NCBI RefSeq assembly: GCF_902168175.1
Contig: NZ_CABHOU010000025.1
Span: forward strand, 186,001 to 250,000
Reading direction: 5' to 3'
Source of the DNA: an uncultured Chitinophaga sp.
GTDB lineage: Bacteria > Bacteroidota > Bacteroidia > Chitinophagales > Chitinophagaceae
DNA: 64,000 nucleotides
A program made the position numbers and the translations under genes. Positions 35,503 through 44,465 of the stretch are shown one piece after another (the first letter of the stretch is position 1; each line of letters starts with the position of its first letter). The notes beneath the pieces were generated by a model. The model had not been told where the DNA came from. It worked only from the letters and a program-made list of their open reading frames with translations, and did not search any database.

Positions 35503-36546
35503 TTATTTACCAGGTCTGAGTTTTCTAACTGCAGCACCTGCCTGCCACATTTCGCTTTCGCGCAGTTCTTTCAGTTCTGCGTCCAGCTTTTCGCGGTAGT
35601 CTGGTGTGCTGTTTGAAGCGATAGAGCGGGCTGCTTCTTTACCAGCGGCAACGCTTGCGTACAGCTCGTCAAATACAGGCTGAGTAGCTTCTTTAAACTT
35701 CTTCCACCAGTCGAGCGCACCACGCTGAGCAGTAGTAGAACAGTTAGCATACATCCAGTCCATACCGTTTTCGGCTACCAGTGGCATCAGCGACTGTGTC
35801 AGTTCTTCAACAGTTTCGTTGAAAGCTTCTGATGGAGAGTGGCCGTTGCTACGGAGTGTTTGGTACTGGGCAGCGAAGATACCCTGGATAGCACCCATCA
35901 GTGAACCACGTTCGCCGGTGAGGTCAGAGAATACTTCTTTTTTGAAATCAGTTTCGAACAGGTAACCGGAACCAACACCGATACCCAGAGCGATTGCGCG
36001 CTGACGGGCTTTACCGGTTGCGTCCTGGAAGATAGCGAAGCTCGAGTTCAGACCCTGACCAGCCAGGAACAGGCGGCGCAGTGAAGTACCAGAACCTTTA
36101 GGAGCTACGAGGATTACGTCTACGTCGGCAGCAGGAATAATACCAGTCTGCTCTTTATAAGTGATACCAAAGCCATGAGAGAAATACAGGGCTTTACCAG
36201 GAGTCAGGTGTTTTTGCAGGGTAGGCCACAGGGTGATCTGACCAGCATCAGACAGCAGGAACTGAATGATCGTGCCTTTTTGAGCGGCTTCTTCGATTTC
36301 AAACAGGGTTTGACCGGGAACCCATCCGTCTGCAACGGCTTTATCCCATGTTTTGGAATTTTTCCTTTGTCCAATGATTACGTTGAAACCATTGTCTTTC
36401 AGGTTAAGCGCCTGGCCAGGACCTTGCACACCGTAACCGATAACAGCAATAACTTCATCTTTCAGAAATTCTCTTGCTTTCTCCATAGGGAATTCTTCCC
36501 TGGTTACTACTTCTTCCTGTACACCGCCAAAATTAATAGTTGCCAT
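35503..36546 (-). CDS. ilvC: Ketol-acid reductoisomerase
   Basis: This enzyme isomerises and reduces acetolactate or acetohydroxybutyrate with NAD(P)H and magnesium. The 347-residue protein fits the short class. The Rossmann motif is IGYGVQGPGQALNLKDNG, followed by FNVIIGQRKNSKTW, where the Arg, Lys and Ser after the second strand suggest NADPH preference. The catalytic segment LVAPKGSGTSLRR and the helical domain with DLTGERGSLMGAIQGIF carry the metal-binding acidic residues. It lies in the ilv operon between ilvN and ilvA. Confidence 0.95.
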   Translation of the reverse strand: MATINFGGVQEEVVTREEFPMEKAREFLKDEVIAVIGYGVQGPGQALNLKDNGFNVIIGQRKNSKTWDKAVADGWVPGQTLFEIEEAAQKGTIIQFLLSDAGQITLWPTLQKHLTPGKALYFSHGFGITYKEQTGIIPAADVDVILVAPKGSGTSLRRLFLAGQGLNSSFAIFQDATGKARQRAIALGIGVGSGYLFETDFKKEVFSDLTGERGSLMGAIQGIFAAQYQTLRSNGHSPSEAFNETVEELTQSLMPLVAENGMDWMYANCSTTAQRGALDWWKKFKEATQPVFDELYASVAAGKEAARSIASNSTPDYREKLDAELKELRESEMWQAGAAVRKLRPGK

Positions 36547-36630
36547 GTGTTTGTGTTTGTTTACCCGCTACCTCCAACGTAGAGAGAAGGCAGTGGCTGT
36601 TTGAAAATTTGCTTGTGATTGAATGTAGTT

Positions 36631-37215
36631 TTATAAAGATATGCCTGCCTTGTTGCTCTCGGGATGAGTAGTTCCAGGAGGTAAGTTATCTGCTTGTTTC
36701 TGCGATAAATTCTTCAGGTGCTCATGGAACCTGCGGCTCCATTTAACTATAGCTACACGGCCACTTTTCGTATACTCGATCAGCCCGTATGGTTCCAGTT
36801 TCTTAAGCAAATCCAGCAGTTCCTGCTGATGACCTGTTTTTTCTATCACGAAATAATCTTCGGCAATGGTAAGGATGCGCGCATGATTATCGCGGATAAG
36901 CCTTTCGATATTGCCGTTCTGTAACGATTTGGTAGATACTTTGTACAAAGCCAGTTCCTGGTAAACCACCTCATCTTCCTCATGCACAAATGCACGGTGA
37001 ATTTCGATCAGTCGCTCGATTTGCAGTACGACTTTGTCCAGCAGTTCGCGGGTAGCCAGTACAGTGATCACGAACTTGTAAACGCCGGGTATCTCCGTTT
37101 CGGAAGTGGTAAGGCTGGTAATGTTGATGCGCCTTCTTGTAAATATAATGGTGATACGGTTGGTGATGCCTATGCGATCCTCCGTGTACACCGTTATTGT
37201 ATATTCCTTTTGCAT
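36631..37215 (-). CDS. ilvN: Acetolactate synthase small (regulatory) subunit
   Basis: This 194-residue regulatory partner of IlvB gives valine feedback and stimulates catalysis. The N-terminal ACT domain reads YTITVYTEDRIGITNRITIIFTRRRINITSL, and a second ACT-like half covers about 80-170 (YKVSTKSLQNGNIERLIRD to LEPYGLIEYTKSGRVAI). The C-terminal tail is poorly conserved. It lies 37 nt downstream of ilvB. Confidence 0.92.
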   Translation of the reverse strand: MQKEYTITVYTEDRIGITNRITIIFTRRRINITSLTTSETEIPGVYKFVITVLATRELLDKVVLQIERLIEIHRAFVHEEDEVVYQELALYKVSTKSLQNGNIERLIRDNHARILTIAEDYFVIEKTGHQQELLDLLKKLEPYGLIEYTKSGRVAIVKWSRRFHEHLKNLSQKQADNLPPGTTHPESNKAGISL

Positions 37216-37252
37216 TGTTTCTGTGTTCTGTTAAGTGGTTAGGATGATGGTA

Positions 37253-39025
37253 CTAGTCGAGCCTGATGGTTGAAATAGGCGCGCCTGCCGGCACCATCGG
37301 GAATACGTTGTCTTCTTTTTCCACCACCACTTCCAGCAAATATGCTCCTGGTGTACTCAGCATTTCGTCGATTGCGGCACCGATCTCGGCACGTTCGCTT
37401 ACTTTTTTACCGGGGATGTAAAATCCTTTCGCAATTTGTACGAAGTCGGGATTGGTCATTTCGGTAGATGAGTAACGACGGTCGAAGAACAGTTGTTGCC
37501 ACTGGCGCACCATGCCCAGGAAGTTGTTGTTCAGGATCACGATCTTCACACCAATTTTAGATTGATAAATCGTGCCCAACTCCTGTAGTGTCATCTGGAA
37601 ACAGCCGTCGCCGATGATGGCCACTACTTCTCTTTCCTCTTTACCTACTTTAGCGCCCATCGCAGCTGGCAATGCAAACCCCATCGTACCCATGCCACCC
37701 GAGGTGATATTGGTATTGGGAGATTTGAAGCCATAGTAACGGGAAGCAACCATCTGGTGCTGACCAACATCGGTTACGAGGATGGCCTCGCCGCCGGTTT
37801 TCTCGGAGATCAGGCGTACCACTTCCGCCATTTTAAGTTCGCCCTCAGTAGGGTACAACTCTTTGTTGCGTACTTTCTCGTCTTCCTGTTTGTCCAGCTC
37901 TTTGAAAGAAGCCAGCCACTCTTTGGTTTCTTTCGGCTCTATTTTACCGATCAGTGCCTGCAATGCTTCTTTCGCATCGGCATGCACACCCACATCGGCC
38001 TTAATGATCTTATGTATTTCGGCTTCGTCGATTTCGATGTGTATCACTTTCGCCTGGCGGGCGTAGGTGCTTACATCGCCCGTAATACGGTCGTCGAAGC
38101 GCATACCTACAGCAATCAGCACATCACACTCGTTGGTGTTAATGTTAGGACTGTAGTTGCCATGCATACCAAGGTAACCCACGTACAGCGGATGATCTAC
38201 CGGTACTGCACTTAAGCCCAGCAATGTAGAAGCGATCGGTATGCCTGCTTTTTCAGCAAAGGCAATGAGTTCATTTTGTGCATCGGAAATCAATACGCCA
38301 TGGCCGCACAGGATGTACGGTCTTTTAGATGCATTGATCAGCGCCGCAGCAGCATCGATCTGTTCCAGGTCTAACACTGGTTTAGGATGATAACTGCGTA
38401 TGTATTCGCAGGCTTCGTAAGCAAAATCGAGCTTCCCGAACTGTGCGTTTTTGGTAATATCAACCAGAACGGGGCCTGGGCGGCCGCTCTTCGCGATATA
38501 AAATGCTTTGGCAATTGCGCCTGGAATATCTTCCGGGCGGGTTACCTGGATGTTCCATTTGGTGATGGGCATGGTAATGCCTATCACATCCGTTTCCTGG
38601 AACGCGTCGGTACCGAGCAATGCAGCTGCTACCTGGCCGGTAATGGCTACCATAGGGGTAGAGTCCATATAAGCATCTGCCAAACCTGTTACCAGGTTGG
38701 TAGCACCGGGGCCGGAAGTTGCAAACACCACACCTGTTCTGCCAGAGCTGCGTGCATAACCTTGTGCGGCGTGCGTAGCACCCTGTTCGTGACGGACCAA
38801 AATATGATTGACCTGGCCTGAGACCTGGAAGTCGTATAAAGCGTCGTAAATAGGCATGATGGCTCCTCCAGGATACCCGAAAATGGTATCCACGCCTTCT
38901 GCGATCAGGGAACGGATCACCGCTTCTGCGCCGGTAATTGGTTCAGCTACCGGAGCTGGTGCGGGCCGCTTGTCAGACTTCTCAGTCTTCATCGGTAACA
39001 CATCCTTCTGTTGCATCTTTAACAT
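37253..39025 (-). CDS. ilvB: Acetolactate synthase large (catalytic) subunit
   Basis: This ThDP- and FAD-dependent enzyme condenses pyruvate with pyruvate or 2-oxobutyrate. The protein has up to 590 residues. The PYR domain carries the catalytic Glu in [14 protein letters not shown] and [17 protein letters not shown]; the FAD domain is central. The ThDP domain has [17 protein letters not shown] and [12 protein letters not shown] with the metal-binding Asp-Asn pair. Three in-frame ATGs (39025, 39016, 38992) are possible. All overlap the end of ilvD (by 44, 35 or 11 nt), so translation is probably coupled. The last gives a more family-like length. Confidence 0.95.
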   Translation of the reverse strand: MLKMQQKDVLPMKTEKSDKRPAPAPVAEPITGAEAVIRSLIAEGVDTIFGYPGGAIMPIYDALYDFQVSGQVNHILVRHEQGATHAAQGYARSSGRTGVVFATSGPGATNLVTGLADAYMDSTPMVAITGQVAAALLGTDAFQETDVIGITMPITKWNIQVTRPEDIPGAIAKAFYIAKSGRPGPVLVDITKNAQFGKLDFAYEACEYIRSYHPKPVLDLEQIDAAAALINASKRPYILCGHGVLISDAQNELIAFAEKAGIPIASTLLGLSAVPVDHPLYVGYLGMHGNYSPNINTNECDVLIAVGMRFDDRITGDVSTYARQAKVIHIEIDEAEIHKIIKADVGVHADAKEALQALIGKIEPKETKEWLASFKELDKQEDEKVRNKELYPTEGELKMAEVVRLISEKTGGEAILVTDVGQHQMVASRYYGFKSPNTNITSGGMGTMGFALPAAMGAKVGKEEREVVAIIGDGCFQMTLQELGTIYQSKIGVKIVILNNNFLGMVRQWQQLFFDRRYSSTEMTNPDFVQIAKGFYIPGKKVSERAEIGAAIDEMLSTPGAYLLEVVVEKEDNVFPMVPAGAPISTIRLD

Positions 39026-40661
39026 GTTTTGCGTACTTGAATAATATGCCCTTCGTTACCTTCAGGGCTGGTTTTACCCATTTGGCCCTTCTGGCCGCCA
39101 GTTCTTCCGGCGTCAACTTCACATTAATCGTATTGTTTATGGCGTCTATTTCAATAATATCGTCGTCCTGCACCAGTCCGATCGCACCGCCTTCTACCGC
39201 TTCAGGTACGATGTGGCCTACTACGAAGCCGTGTGTACCACCTGAGAAACGGCCGTCGGTGATAAGGGCTACGCTTTTACCTAAACCGGCACCAATGATG
39301 GCGGAGGTAGGTTTCAGCATTTCCGGCATACCGGGGGCGCCTTTCGGCCCTACGTTACGGATTACCACTACATCGCCTTTCTTCACTTTACCGCTGGTAA
39401 TACCTGCGATCAGTTCAAATTCGCCATCGAATGTGCGGGCGGGGCCGGTGAACGTTTCGCCTTCTTTACCAGTAATTTTAGCTACAGAACCTTTTTCTGC
39501 GATGTTGCCATACAACATCTGGATGTGGCCTGTTGCTTTCAGTGGCGTTTCCAGCGGGAAAATCACGTCTTGTTTACCGAAATCGATATCTGGCACCGAT
39601 TCCAGGTTTTCTGCGATGGTTTTGCCGGTTACGGTGAGGCAATCCCCATGCAGGTAGCCTTTCTGTAACAGGTATTTCATCACTAAAGGAACACCACCAA
39701 TGTTGTGCAGGTCTTCCATCATGTATTTACCAGAAGGTTTCAGATCGGCGATCAGCGGTGTTTTGTCGCTGATGCGCTGGAAATCATCGAGGGTAAATTT
39801 GATATTCACCGCTTTGGCGATGGCCAGGAAGTGCAGTACTGCATTGGTGCTGCCACCCAGCGCTATCACTACCGTAATGGCATTTTCAAATGCCTTGTAG
39901 GTCATGATATCGGAGGGCTTAATATCTTTTTCGAGCAGGAGGCGGATGTATTTACCCGCTTCCAGGCACTCTGCTTTCTTTTCTTCACTTAAAGCCGGGT
40001 TAGATGAGCTGTAAGGTAAGCTCATTCCCAGCGCTTCAATCGCAGAACTCATCGTGTTTGCCGTGTACATACCTCCACAGGCACCTGCACCAGGACAAGA
40101 GTTCATTACGATACCTTTAAAATCACCTTCGTCCAGCTGACCTGCGATCTTTTGACCCAGGGCTTCGAAAGAAGAGATGATATTCAGGTCCTGCCCTTTC
40201 CATTTACCAGGGTGGATGGTACCACCATATACCATGATAGAGGGGCGGTCCAGGCGGCCCATCGCTATAAGGGAGCCTGGCATATTTTTATCACAACCGG
40301 GTACGGTGATCAGCGCATCATAGTACTGGGCGCCGCACACGGTTTCGATGGAATCAGCGATCAGGTCGCGGCTTACCAGGGAATAACGCATACCTTCTGT
40401 ACCATTGCTCATGCCATCGCTTACGCCGATGGTGTGGAAGGTAAGGCCTACAAGGTCGTTTGCCCATACACCCGTTTTAACCTGCTGGGCAAGTTCGTTC
40501 AGGTGCATATTGCAGGTGTTACCGTCGTAACCCATGCTGGCAATGCCTACCTGGGCTTTTTTAAGGTCTTCGTCTGTTAAGCCGATGCCGTACAACATGG
40601 CCTGCGCAGCGGGCTGCGTAGGGTCCTGTGTGAGTGTTTTGCTGTATTTATTTAATTCCAT
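38982..40661 (-). CDS. ilvD: Dihydroxy-acid dehydratase
   Basis: This iron-sulfur enzyme dehydrates dihydroxy-acids to the 2-oxo acids of valine and isoleucine. The protein is 559 residues from the ATG at 40661. Cluster cysteines appear in [21 protein letters not shown] and [18 protein letters not shown], with a third in the N-terminal [11 protein letters not shown]. The C-terminal [18 protein letters not shown] is the family signature. It is the second structural gene of the operon, 309 nt after ilvE. Confidence 0.95.
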   Translation of the reverse strand: MELNKYSKTLTQDPTQPAAQAMLYGIGLTDEDLKKAQVGIASMGYDGNTCNMHLNELAQQVKTGVWANDLVGLTFHTIGVSDGMSNGTEGMRYSLVSRDLIADSIETVCGAQYYDALITVPGCDKNMPGSLIAMGRLDRPSIMVYGGTIHPGKWKGQDLNIISSFEALGQKIAGQLDEGDFKGIVMNSCPGAGACGGMYTANTMSSAIEALGMSLPYSSSNPALSEEKKAECLEAGKYIRLLLEKDIKPSDIMTYKAFENAITVVIALGGSTNAVLHFLAIAKAVNIKFTLDDFQRISDKTPLIADLKPSGKYMMEDLHNIGGVPLVMKYLLQKGYLHGDCLTVTGKTIAENLESVPDIDFGKQDVIFPLETPLKATGHIQMLYGNIAEKGSVAKITGKEGETFTGPARTFDGEFELIAGITSGKVKKGDVVVIRNVGPKGAPGMPEMLKPTSAIIGAGLGKSVALITDGRFSGGTHGFVVGHIVPEAVEGGAIGLVQDDDIIEIDAINNTINVKLTPEELAARRAKWVKPALKVTKGILFKYAKHVKDATEGCVTDED

Positions 40662-40907
40662 CTTTATCAAAAAGTTTCCTTGTATACCGTAATTTCTGAC
40701 TTAAAGTTATCCGCTGAAGCGTCCAAATTCCAAAACTGTAATTGTTCCTTTCCCGGTGGTCAACTAGTTCATTTTCGGCCCAAACCCTTTACTGTAAACG
40801 AAATGATGAATTCCATTTTACGCCGTTCAAGGTCTTGGGAAAGGTATTTTCCGGTTCCGGGGAGGGTAAAATACAGCCGTCCGGAAGGGAAAATAGTATC
40901 CAATACC

Positions 40908-40933
40908 GCTTCCCTGGTAAGGGAAGCGGTGTG
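40908..40933. promoter_or_regulatory. Hairpin in the ilvE-ilvD gap
   Basis: ACCGCTTCCCT and AGGGAAGCGGT form a perfect 11-bp stem with a 4-nt loop, 37 nt after the ilvE stop, without a following T-run on the minus strand. The 309-nt gap also holds a second weaker structure (GTATTTTCCGG with CCGG and AAAATAC, 40842-40874). A role in transcript processing or stability between ilvE and ilvD is possible. I find no leader peptide in this gap. Confidence 0.45.
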
Positions 40934-40970
40934 GTAACTATTATATTGAAAACCCAATTAGCTTAGTGAA

Positions 40971-41873
40971 TTAAGCTACCTGTGCTTCGCGTTTAAATTC
41001 TTTTTCGAGAACTTTCGCCTTGTAAGCCTGCTGAATGGTCTTACCGAGAGATTGGGCGAATGGTTTGGAGAACTGCTGACCGTCGAGGGAATCCCAACCT
41101 ACGATTTCAGCAGCTGTACCGCAATAGAACACGGCTTCGGCTTGTTTCAGCTCTTCAATCGTGAAGAACTTCTCTACCAGGGGAATACCCAGTTCGGCGC
41201 AAATTTCGATCACAGTGGCGCGGGTAATACCTGGCAGGATGTTTCCCGGGGCCGGGGTATAAATGGTACCGTCTTTTTCGAAGAACAGGTTTGCACCCGG
41301 GCCTTCTGCAACATTACCATTGATATCCAGCAGCAGGGCCTCATCATAGCCTTCTGCCTTAGCTTCCTGAGAAGCCAGGATGGAGTTTACGTACAAACCA
41401 GCCGATTTAGACTCGATTTTGAACGCTTTCGGGTTCGGACGCTGGTAAGATGAAGTTTTTACGCGGAGCAGTTTCTCGCCCAGGTAAGCACCCCATTCCC
41501 ATGCACAGATCATTACATGCGCTTCTTCAGCCGCCTTTAATGTCATGTTTGGCGGACAGAATACCAACGGACGGATGTAAGCTTCTTCAAGGCCGTTCAG
41601 TTCCAGCACTTTGTAGCAGGCATCTACCAGTTCTTTGTTGGTCCACTTGTAAGGAATGTGGATCAGCTCACAGCTGCGGCGGAAACGGTCGAAATGTTCC
41701 TCTACCTTAAAAATCTTCACTTCTCCGCTCTCCGTTTTGTAGGCGCGTAAACCTTCGAATACGGCATAACCGTAGTGGAGAGACTGACCGTACAGGTCCA
41801 TTTTTGCTTCCGACGCTTTTAAATACTCGCCGTTGAAGTACAGAATCGTGTTCTCGTTGTAATAGCTATACAT
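40971..41873 (-). CDS. ilvE: Branched-chain amino acid aminotransferase
   Basis: This class IV PLP transaminase performs the last step of Ile, Val and Leu synthesis. The 300-residue protein shows ILYFNGEYLKASEAK, HYGYAVFEGLRAYKTESGEVKIF, and a PLP-lysine segment FKIESKSAGLYVNSILASQEAKAEGYDEALLLD. NVAEGPGANLFFEKDG and LPGITRATVIEI are further family blocks. It is the first structural gene after the ilv leader attenuator. Confidence 0.95.
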   Translation of the reverse strand: MYSYYNENTILYFNGEYLKASEAKMDLYGQSLHYGYAVFEGLRAYKTESGEVKIFKVEEHFDRFRRSCELIHIPYKWTNKELVDACYKVLELNGLEEAYIRPLVFCPPNMTLKAAEEAHVMICAWEWGAYLGEKLLRVKTSSYQRPNPKAFKIESKSAGLYVNSILASQEAKAEGYDEALLLDINGNVAEGPGANLFFEKDGTIYTPAPGNILPGITRATVIEICAELGIPLVEKFFTIEELKQAEAVFYCGTAAEIVGWDSLDGQQFSKPFAQSLGKTIQQAYKAKVLEKEFKREAQVA

Positions 41874-41889
41874 AGAAATTGGAATTTGT

Positions 41890-41927
41890 CAAAAAAAAAC
41901 GCCTTCCTCTTTGCGGAGGAAGGCGTT
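41890..41927 (-). terminator. ilv attenuator terminator
   Basis: On the minus strand AACGCCTTCCTC and GAGGAAGGCGTT form a perfect 12-bp stem with a 6-nt loop, followed by a run of T. It lies between the ilv leader peptide and ilvE. Its 5' arm includes TCCTCC (41915-41920), which can instead pair with GGAGGA at codons 28-29 of the leader (41961-41966). Confidence 0.9.
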
Positions 41928-41957
41928 CTATATCTTTAGTCATTATTACGCGCGCTG

Positions 41958-42047
41958 TTATCCTCCATGCTGCTGGTGGCTAATAATGACAACGACGATC
42001 ACGACCAATGTGATAGCCCAGTTGAGCTTTGGTACGATGTGATTCAT
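41958..42047 (-). CDS. ilv operon leader peptide (Ile/Val/Leu-rich)
   Basis: This 29-codon minus-strand ORF (ATG at 42047, TAA at 41958) has 5 Ile, 6 Val and 2 Leu codons. Residues 12-23 read ITLVVIVVVIIS. It lies about 50 nt after a predicted promoter and is followed by a strong terminator and then ilvE, so it matches a branched-chain leader-peptide attenuator. Stalling on uncharged Ile or Val tRNA would leave the last two glycine codons (GGAGGA) free to pair with the terminator 5' arm. The hydrophobic stretch could also suggest a tiny membrane peptide, but codon content and context favour a leader. Confidence 0.88.
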   Translation of the reverse strand: MNHIVPKLNWAITLVVIVVVIISHQQHGG

Positions 42048-42106
42048 TTTGTTATTGTCTTTATTTACCCACATGGGAGATTATCGTTCTTTTTTTGTGA
42101 ACACTA

Positions 42107-42137
42107 CAAATGTATTGGGCTTCATCAGAAAAAACAA
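42107..42137 (-). promoter_or_regulatory. Promoter of the ilv operon
   Basis: The minus strand reads TTG (42137-42135), a 20-nt spacer, then TACATTTG (42114-42107), a full -7 match identical to that of the aromatic operon. The start site would be near 42100. The rest of the gap to 42301 has no supported feature. Confidence 0.72.
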
Positions 42138-42301
42138 TACAATGCCCAATATTTTGAAATATATCAACCAAAGCTGTGTTTTTTGATAAAAACGAAATAA
42201 AACTGGTATTCTTTGGTGTTTTTTAAAGAAGTATGGGAATCCGATAGGGAATATTTAATTGTTAACCGTACGCTTTTAGGGCATTTTCCAACTATCCGCA
42301 T

Positions 42302-42331
42302 AAAAAACCGGCTCCGTGTACACGGAGCCGG
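42302..42331 (-). terminator. Terminator of the kinase/nucleotidyltransferase unit
   Basis: CCGGCTCCGTGT and ACACGGAGCCGG are exact complements without spacer, followed on the minus strand by TTTTTT. Confidence 0.9.
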
Positions 42332-42354
42332 CCAGTATTTCTTGTTTATTGATG

Positions 42355-43419
42355 CTAATTAAGACAACGGTCTATTACCTGCTGTAACTCCTTTTCCTTT
42401 GCCACCAGTGCCTCCAACAGGGTAAGCTGGTTTTGGGCCCGGTTAAAGTTATGCCCGGCGTATTTAATCGGGTAATACACATCTCCATTGAGGTAATCCG
42501 TTAAAAAGCGGATGCCCTGCATATAGATCATGAACTTACCGGCATAAAAAAGGTGTTCCTTTTCGGTTTGGGTAAGCGTACTGCCTACTTCCGACAGATA
42601 CCCTTTCATCAGCGCTTCGTAGTAGTCGTTGCGCACGGTAATGCGGCTAAAATCCTGCTCCTCCTCGGAAACCGGGCATACATAAGTGCGCACCATATCG
42701 CCCAGGTCGGAAATGAGCTTGCCGGGCATCAAAGTGTCCAGGTCGCATACACAGAGGCCTTCGAAACTGCCTTTTTTCAGCAATACGTTATTGATCTTCG
42801 TATCGTGGTGCATCAGGCGGTCGCCGAAATCGGGATCGGTTTTGAGTTTTTCGAAGGTAACGGCGATATCAGAAAACCGCAGGAACGCTTCTATCAGCGC
42901 TTCCGAAAACCGTTTTCTTTCTTCAGGCGCTGTACGAATTGCATCCTGGAAGGCACTGTAGCGGAGCGTCAGGTTGTGAAAGTCGGGGATGGTGGCACGG
43001 AACTGACGCATGTCGATCCCGGCCAGCAAACGGGCCATCTTTCCAAACTCCTTCGCTGCTTCGTAAGCCTGCTTCGGATTATCGGCCTGGTCTACGCTCA
43101 TCGATCCTTCTATGAAGGGAATAAGGCGCCAGTATTCATCTTCAAAAAAGAACAACTCCTCTCCTTCCACCGTTCTAACGGGTGTAATAAAGAGGTATTC
43201 GGGCGAATGTGTGGCCAGGTAATCGGCCGCCAGCCGTTGGTTTTTGGCAATTACCCAGGGTTCTTTAAACACATTCGTGTTGATCTTCTGCAGAACATAT
43301 TTACTACCGTCTTTTCCAGATAACAGGAAAGTACTATTGATGTGGCCCGATCCGAACCGTTGCATCTCATAGTCGGCAGCATTAAGCCCAAAGGCCTTTA
43401 CGATCACAATATTTACCAT
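42355..43419 (-). CDS. Aminoglycoside-phosphotransferase-fold kinase, probably N-acetylhexosamine kinase-like
   Basis: This 354-residue protein has the APH kinase core. A Gly loop (FGSGHINSTFLL, about 22-33) and the ATP lysine strand KYVLQKIN are followed by the catalytic HHDTKINNVLL (Asp206) and the metal-binding CDLDTLMPGKLISDLGDMVR. The overall pattern resembles N-acetylhexosamine 1-kinase (NahK) rather than antibiotic kinases. The neighbouring sugar-1-phosphate nucleotidyltransferase (15-nt gap) supports a sugar salvage step: the kinase makes a hexose(amine)-1-phosphate and the partner activates it. Substrate is inferred from context (GlcNAc or GalNAc from the GH20 enzyme next door). Confidence 0.8.
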   Translation of the reverse strand: MVNIVIVKAFGLNAADYEMQRFGSGHINSTFLLSGKDGSKYVLQKINTNVFKEPWVIAKNQRLAADYLATHSPEYLFITPVRTVEGEELFFFEDEYWRLIPFIEGSMSVDQADNPKQAYEAAKEFGKMARLLAGIDMRQFRATIPDFHNLTLRYSAFQDAIRTAPEERKRFSEALIEAFLRFSDIAVTFEKLKTDPDFGDRLMHHDTKINNVLLKKGSFEGLCVCDLDTLMPGKLISDLGDMVRTYVCPVSEEEQDFSRITVRNDYYEALMKGYLSEVGSTLTQTEKEHLFYAGKFMIYMQGIRFLTDYLNGDVYYPIKYAGHNFNRAQNQLTLLEALVAKEKELQQVIDRCLN

Positions 43420-43434
43420 TCTATTAAGTGGTTC

Positions 43435-44337
43435 TTACTTCCAGAGATTGTCAGGATATTCCCCTGCGTTAACGAGTGCTGTAAGGGACGCCTGTACACC
43501 AGGAGCGTCTTCCTTATAAGTTACGCCGAACCACTGTGCGCTGGTCGGGATCACATTTACCACGCCGTTACCGCTGCCGATAAACTGGTCAACCACCAAA
43601 GGAATGAAGAACTCAGATTTCGCTTCGTTCCTGTGTTTTTCCAGGAAGTTCGCGAACAGCTTTTCGCTGAGCGGGAACACAGAAGGATGGAAAGCGAAGA
43701 AGTTCATGGAAACACTTGTATCTGGCGTCAGTTCATGTTTAGTACCGTCGGCATCCTCAAATTGTATTTTACCATCTTCCAATGCTATTTTAGTACGCTC
43801 GGTAATAGAAGCGAGATTGCTGTTAGCATCCACCTGGCAAACACCACGAGATACTGAACCGTGTTCGCTCACTGTTTTACCCAGCTGGTAGCCGATAAGG
43901 GCGTAGGTGCTGGCGTTTACATCGCCTTTCAGGAAAGCGGCGGCTTTCTCGAATGCATCACGACCATAAAAGTCATCGGCATTGATTACAGCAAAAGGCT
44001 CATTAATAGCATCTTTCGCGCAAAGCACGGCGTGTGCGGTACCCCAGGGTTTAGTCCTGTCGGCAGGTACATCAAAGCCCTGCATGTAGGCACCCATTTC
44101 CTGGAAAACATAAGCTGTTTCTACCTTTCCGTTCAGCTTAGGTTCAAATATCTCTTTAAATTCTTCTGCAAACTCCTTACGTATAATGAATACGATTTTG
44201 CCAAAACCCGCACGAATAGCGTCATAGATAGAATAATCTACGATCGTTTCTCCGCTGGGGCCAAACTTCTGGATTTGCTTCAAACTGCCGTAACGGCTTG
44301 CCATTCCGGCAGCAAGGATTAATAACGTAGGTTGCAT
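43435..44337 (-). CDS. Sugar-1-phosphate nucleotidyltransferase
   Basis: This 300-residue nucleotidyltransferase-fold enzyme opens with LLILAAGMASRYGSLKQIQKFGPSGETIVDYSIYDA, the signature for binding NTP (LAAGxxxR) and the activating lysine. TKPWGTAHAVLCAKDAINEPFAVINADDFYG gives the Gly-Thr-Ala and metal-binding Asp of the product site. It is closest in style to UTP-glucose-1-phosphate uridylyltransferases of Bacteroidota. Together with the kinase it would convert a free sugar to a nucleotide sugar; which sugar is not shown by sequence. Confidence 0.85.
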   Translation of the reverse strand: MQPTLLILAAGMASRYGSLKQIQKFGPSGETIVDYSIYDAIRAGFGKIVFIIRKEFAEEFKEIFEPKLNGKVETAYVFQEMGAYMQGFDVPADRTKPWGTAHAVLCAKDAINEPFAVINADDFYGRDAFEKAAAFLKGDVNASTYALIGYQLGKTVSEHGSVSRGVCQVDANSNLASITERTKIALEDGKIQFEDADGTKHELTPDTSVSMNFFAFHPSVFPLSEKLFANFLEKHRNEAKSEFFIPLVVDQFIGSGNGVVNVIPTSAQWFGVTYKEDAPGVQASLTALVNAGEYPDNLWK

Positions 44338-44367
44338 TTGTTGATATTAGTTTATATTTTTCACGCT

Positions 44368-44375
44368 TATCTTTG
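44368..44375 (+). promoter_or_regulatory. Candidate -7 element upstream of the GH29/GH20 genes
   Basis: TATCTTTG matches TAnnTTTG exactly, 90 nt before the GH29 ATG. No clear -33 element is visible. Confidence 0.4.
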
Positions 44376-44465
44376 AATATCGGGGGCTAAATTTAATCAT
44401 AAAAGTATTTCGATCTATATTCTTTTTCCAGGAAGACATTATTTTAAATAACCATAACATAACAG

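Noticed and set aside
40793..40840. A 15-codon ORF in the ilvE-ilvD gap (MEFIISFTVKGLGRK) as a second ilv leader peptide
   Set aside because: It has only a few branched-chain codons and no terminator between it and ilvD.
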